From: Roseiarcus sp963741845
GTDB lineage: Bacteria; Pseudomonadota; Alphaproteobacteria; Rhizobiales; Beijerinckiaceae
Length of the DNA: 64,000 nt
Direction of reading: 5' to 3'
Assembly: GCA_963741845.1 (NCBI GenBank)
Contig: CAVUJV010000003.1
Location: forward strand, 1-64,000
How positions within the stretch are numbered: the stretch's first letter is position 1; every line of letters starts with the position of its first letter. Below the pieces are notes generated by a model. The model worked only from the letters and a program-made list of their open reading frames with translations. It searched no databases and was not told the origin of the DNA. This document shows positions 63,648-64,000 of the stretch, piece after piece. A program made the translations under genes and the position numbers.

Positions 63648-64000
63648 CAGGGCGCTCCAGGCAGGCGGTCGAGCGTGATCGCCGCGCCGACGGCGGGAAT
63701 GTCGGCGGCGGCGCCGAGGCGCCGCGCGAGACCGTCGTAGCGGCCTCCGCCGAGGGCGGGCCGGGCGTCCGGCCGCGCGGCGTCGCGAGCCTCGAACACA
63801 AATCCCGTGTAATAATCGAAGTCGCGCACGAAGGAGGCGCTGAACCGGGTCGCGCCGAGGTCCACGCCGCGCGCGGCGATGAAGCCGTTGCGCCGCTCGA
63901 AGGCGTCGAGCGCGGCGCCGAGATCGAGCTTCGCCGCCGCGGCCAGCCGCCGCAGCTTCGCCGCCGCCTCGTCCGGATCGCCGGAAATGGCGAGATAGCC
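63647..64000 (-). CDS. hisZ: ATP phosphoribosyltransferase regulatory subunit (partial, 5' end beyond window)
   Basis: The C-terminal 117 residues of a HisS-like protein: RFSASFVRDFDYYTGFVFEA and LGGGRYDGLARRLGA are class II HisRS-type motifs 3 and neighbours, as in HisZ, which activates HisG. Coupling to hisG by a four-base overlap favours HisZ over true histidyl-tRNA synthetase. The frame is open to the end of the window. Confidence 0.88.
   Translation of the reverse strand, partial: GYLAISGDPDEAAAKLRRLAAAAKLDLGAALDAFERRNGFIAARGVDLGATRFSASFVRDFDYYTGFVFEARDAARPDARPALGGGRYDGLARRLGAAADIPAVGAAITLDRLPGAP

Overview
The window reads as chromosomal DNA of a high-G+C alphaproteobacterium, most likely Hyphomicrobiales/Rhizobiales near the Beijerinckiaceae or Methylocystaceae. 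Supporting content: an NAD-linked FdsGBACD formate dehydrogenase, ethylmalonyl-CoA pathway genes (ccrA and ecm), PHA phasins, a rhizobial-type ABC-transported rhamnose pathway, an AmiC/AmiR amide regulator, and a tRNA-His with A73. The species assignment is an inference from gene content only.

Layout. 1-3.8 kb: dnaN (its first two bases lie outside the window), a 55-codon DUF1127 gene, manC on the minus strand and a terminase small-subunit relic; this stretch looks lower in G+C than the rest. 3.8-11.8 kb: one long overlapping operon with an intrinsic terminator in its leader, amiC (amide sensor), amiR (ANTAR antiterminator), a dipeptide-type ABC importer (two permeases, binding protein, fused double ATPase) and an acetamidase/formamidase. 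11.9-13.6 kb: mutL. 13.8-14.1 kb: a decayed transposon-like element (E1). 14.2-23.3 kb: divergent rhamnose locus, rhaR-T-P-Q-S on the minus strand and rhaD-rhaI on the plus strand. 24.0-33.7 kb (minus): a hypothetical gene, a FUSC-type membrane protein and the formate dehydrogenase operon fdsG-B-A-fdhD-fdsD behind a LysR gene. 33.9-40.8 kb: SCO1/SenC, leuD, a transporter-domain hybrid histidine kinase, cobT, a universal stress protein. 41.3-46.1 kb: an orphan amino-acid-type binding protein, nth, acyl-CoA dehydrogenase and enoyl-CoA hydratase. 46.3-47.5 kb: tRNA-His and two phasins. 47.7-52.1 kb: PAS histidine kinase and fumC. 52.1-56.2 kb: small genes, a second E element, an epoxide hydrolase and two tandem small membrane proteins. 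56.2-59.8 kb: ecm and ccrA, divergent. 59.9-64 kb: rpiA, DUF2059, gor, hisG and the 3' part of hisZ.

How it works together: the cell can take up and hydrolyse amides (possibly releasing formate or acetate), oxidise formate to CO2 plus NADH, assimilate acetyl-CoA through crotonyl-CoA and ethylmalonyl-CoA (Ecm needs B12; CobT helps build it), store carbon as PHA granules, and degrade L-rhamnose and acyl-CoAs.

Seven genes (rhaD, the FUSC gene, fdhD, fdsA, fdsB, a conserved hypothetical gene and the epoxide hydrolase) are broken by single extra bases. I count eleven sites, all of the same sign (+1), which looks more like uncorrected insertion errors in the assembly than gene decay. Two families of dispersed noncoding elements, each present twice and in opposite orientations, are the least explained structures in the window.
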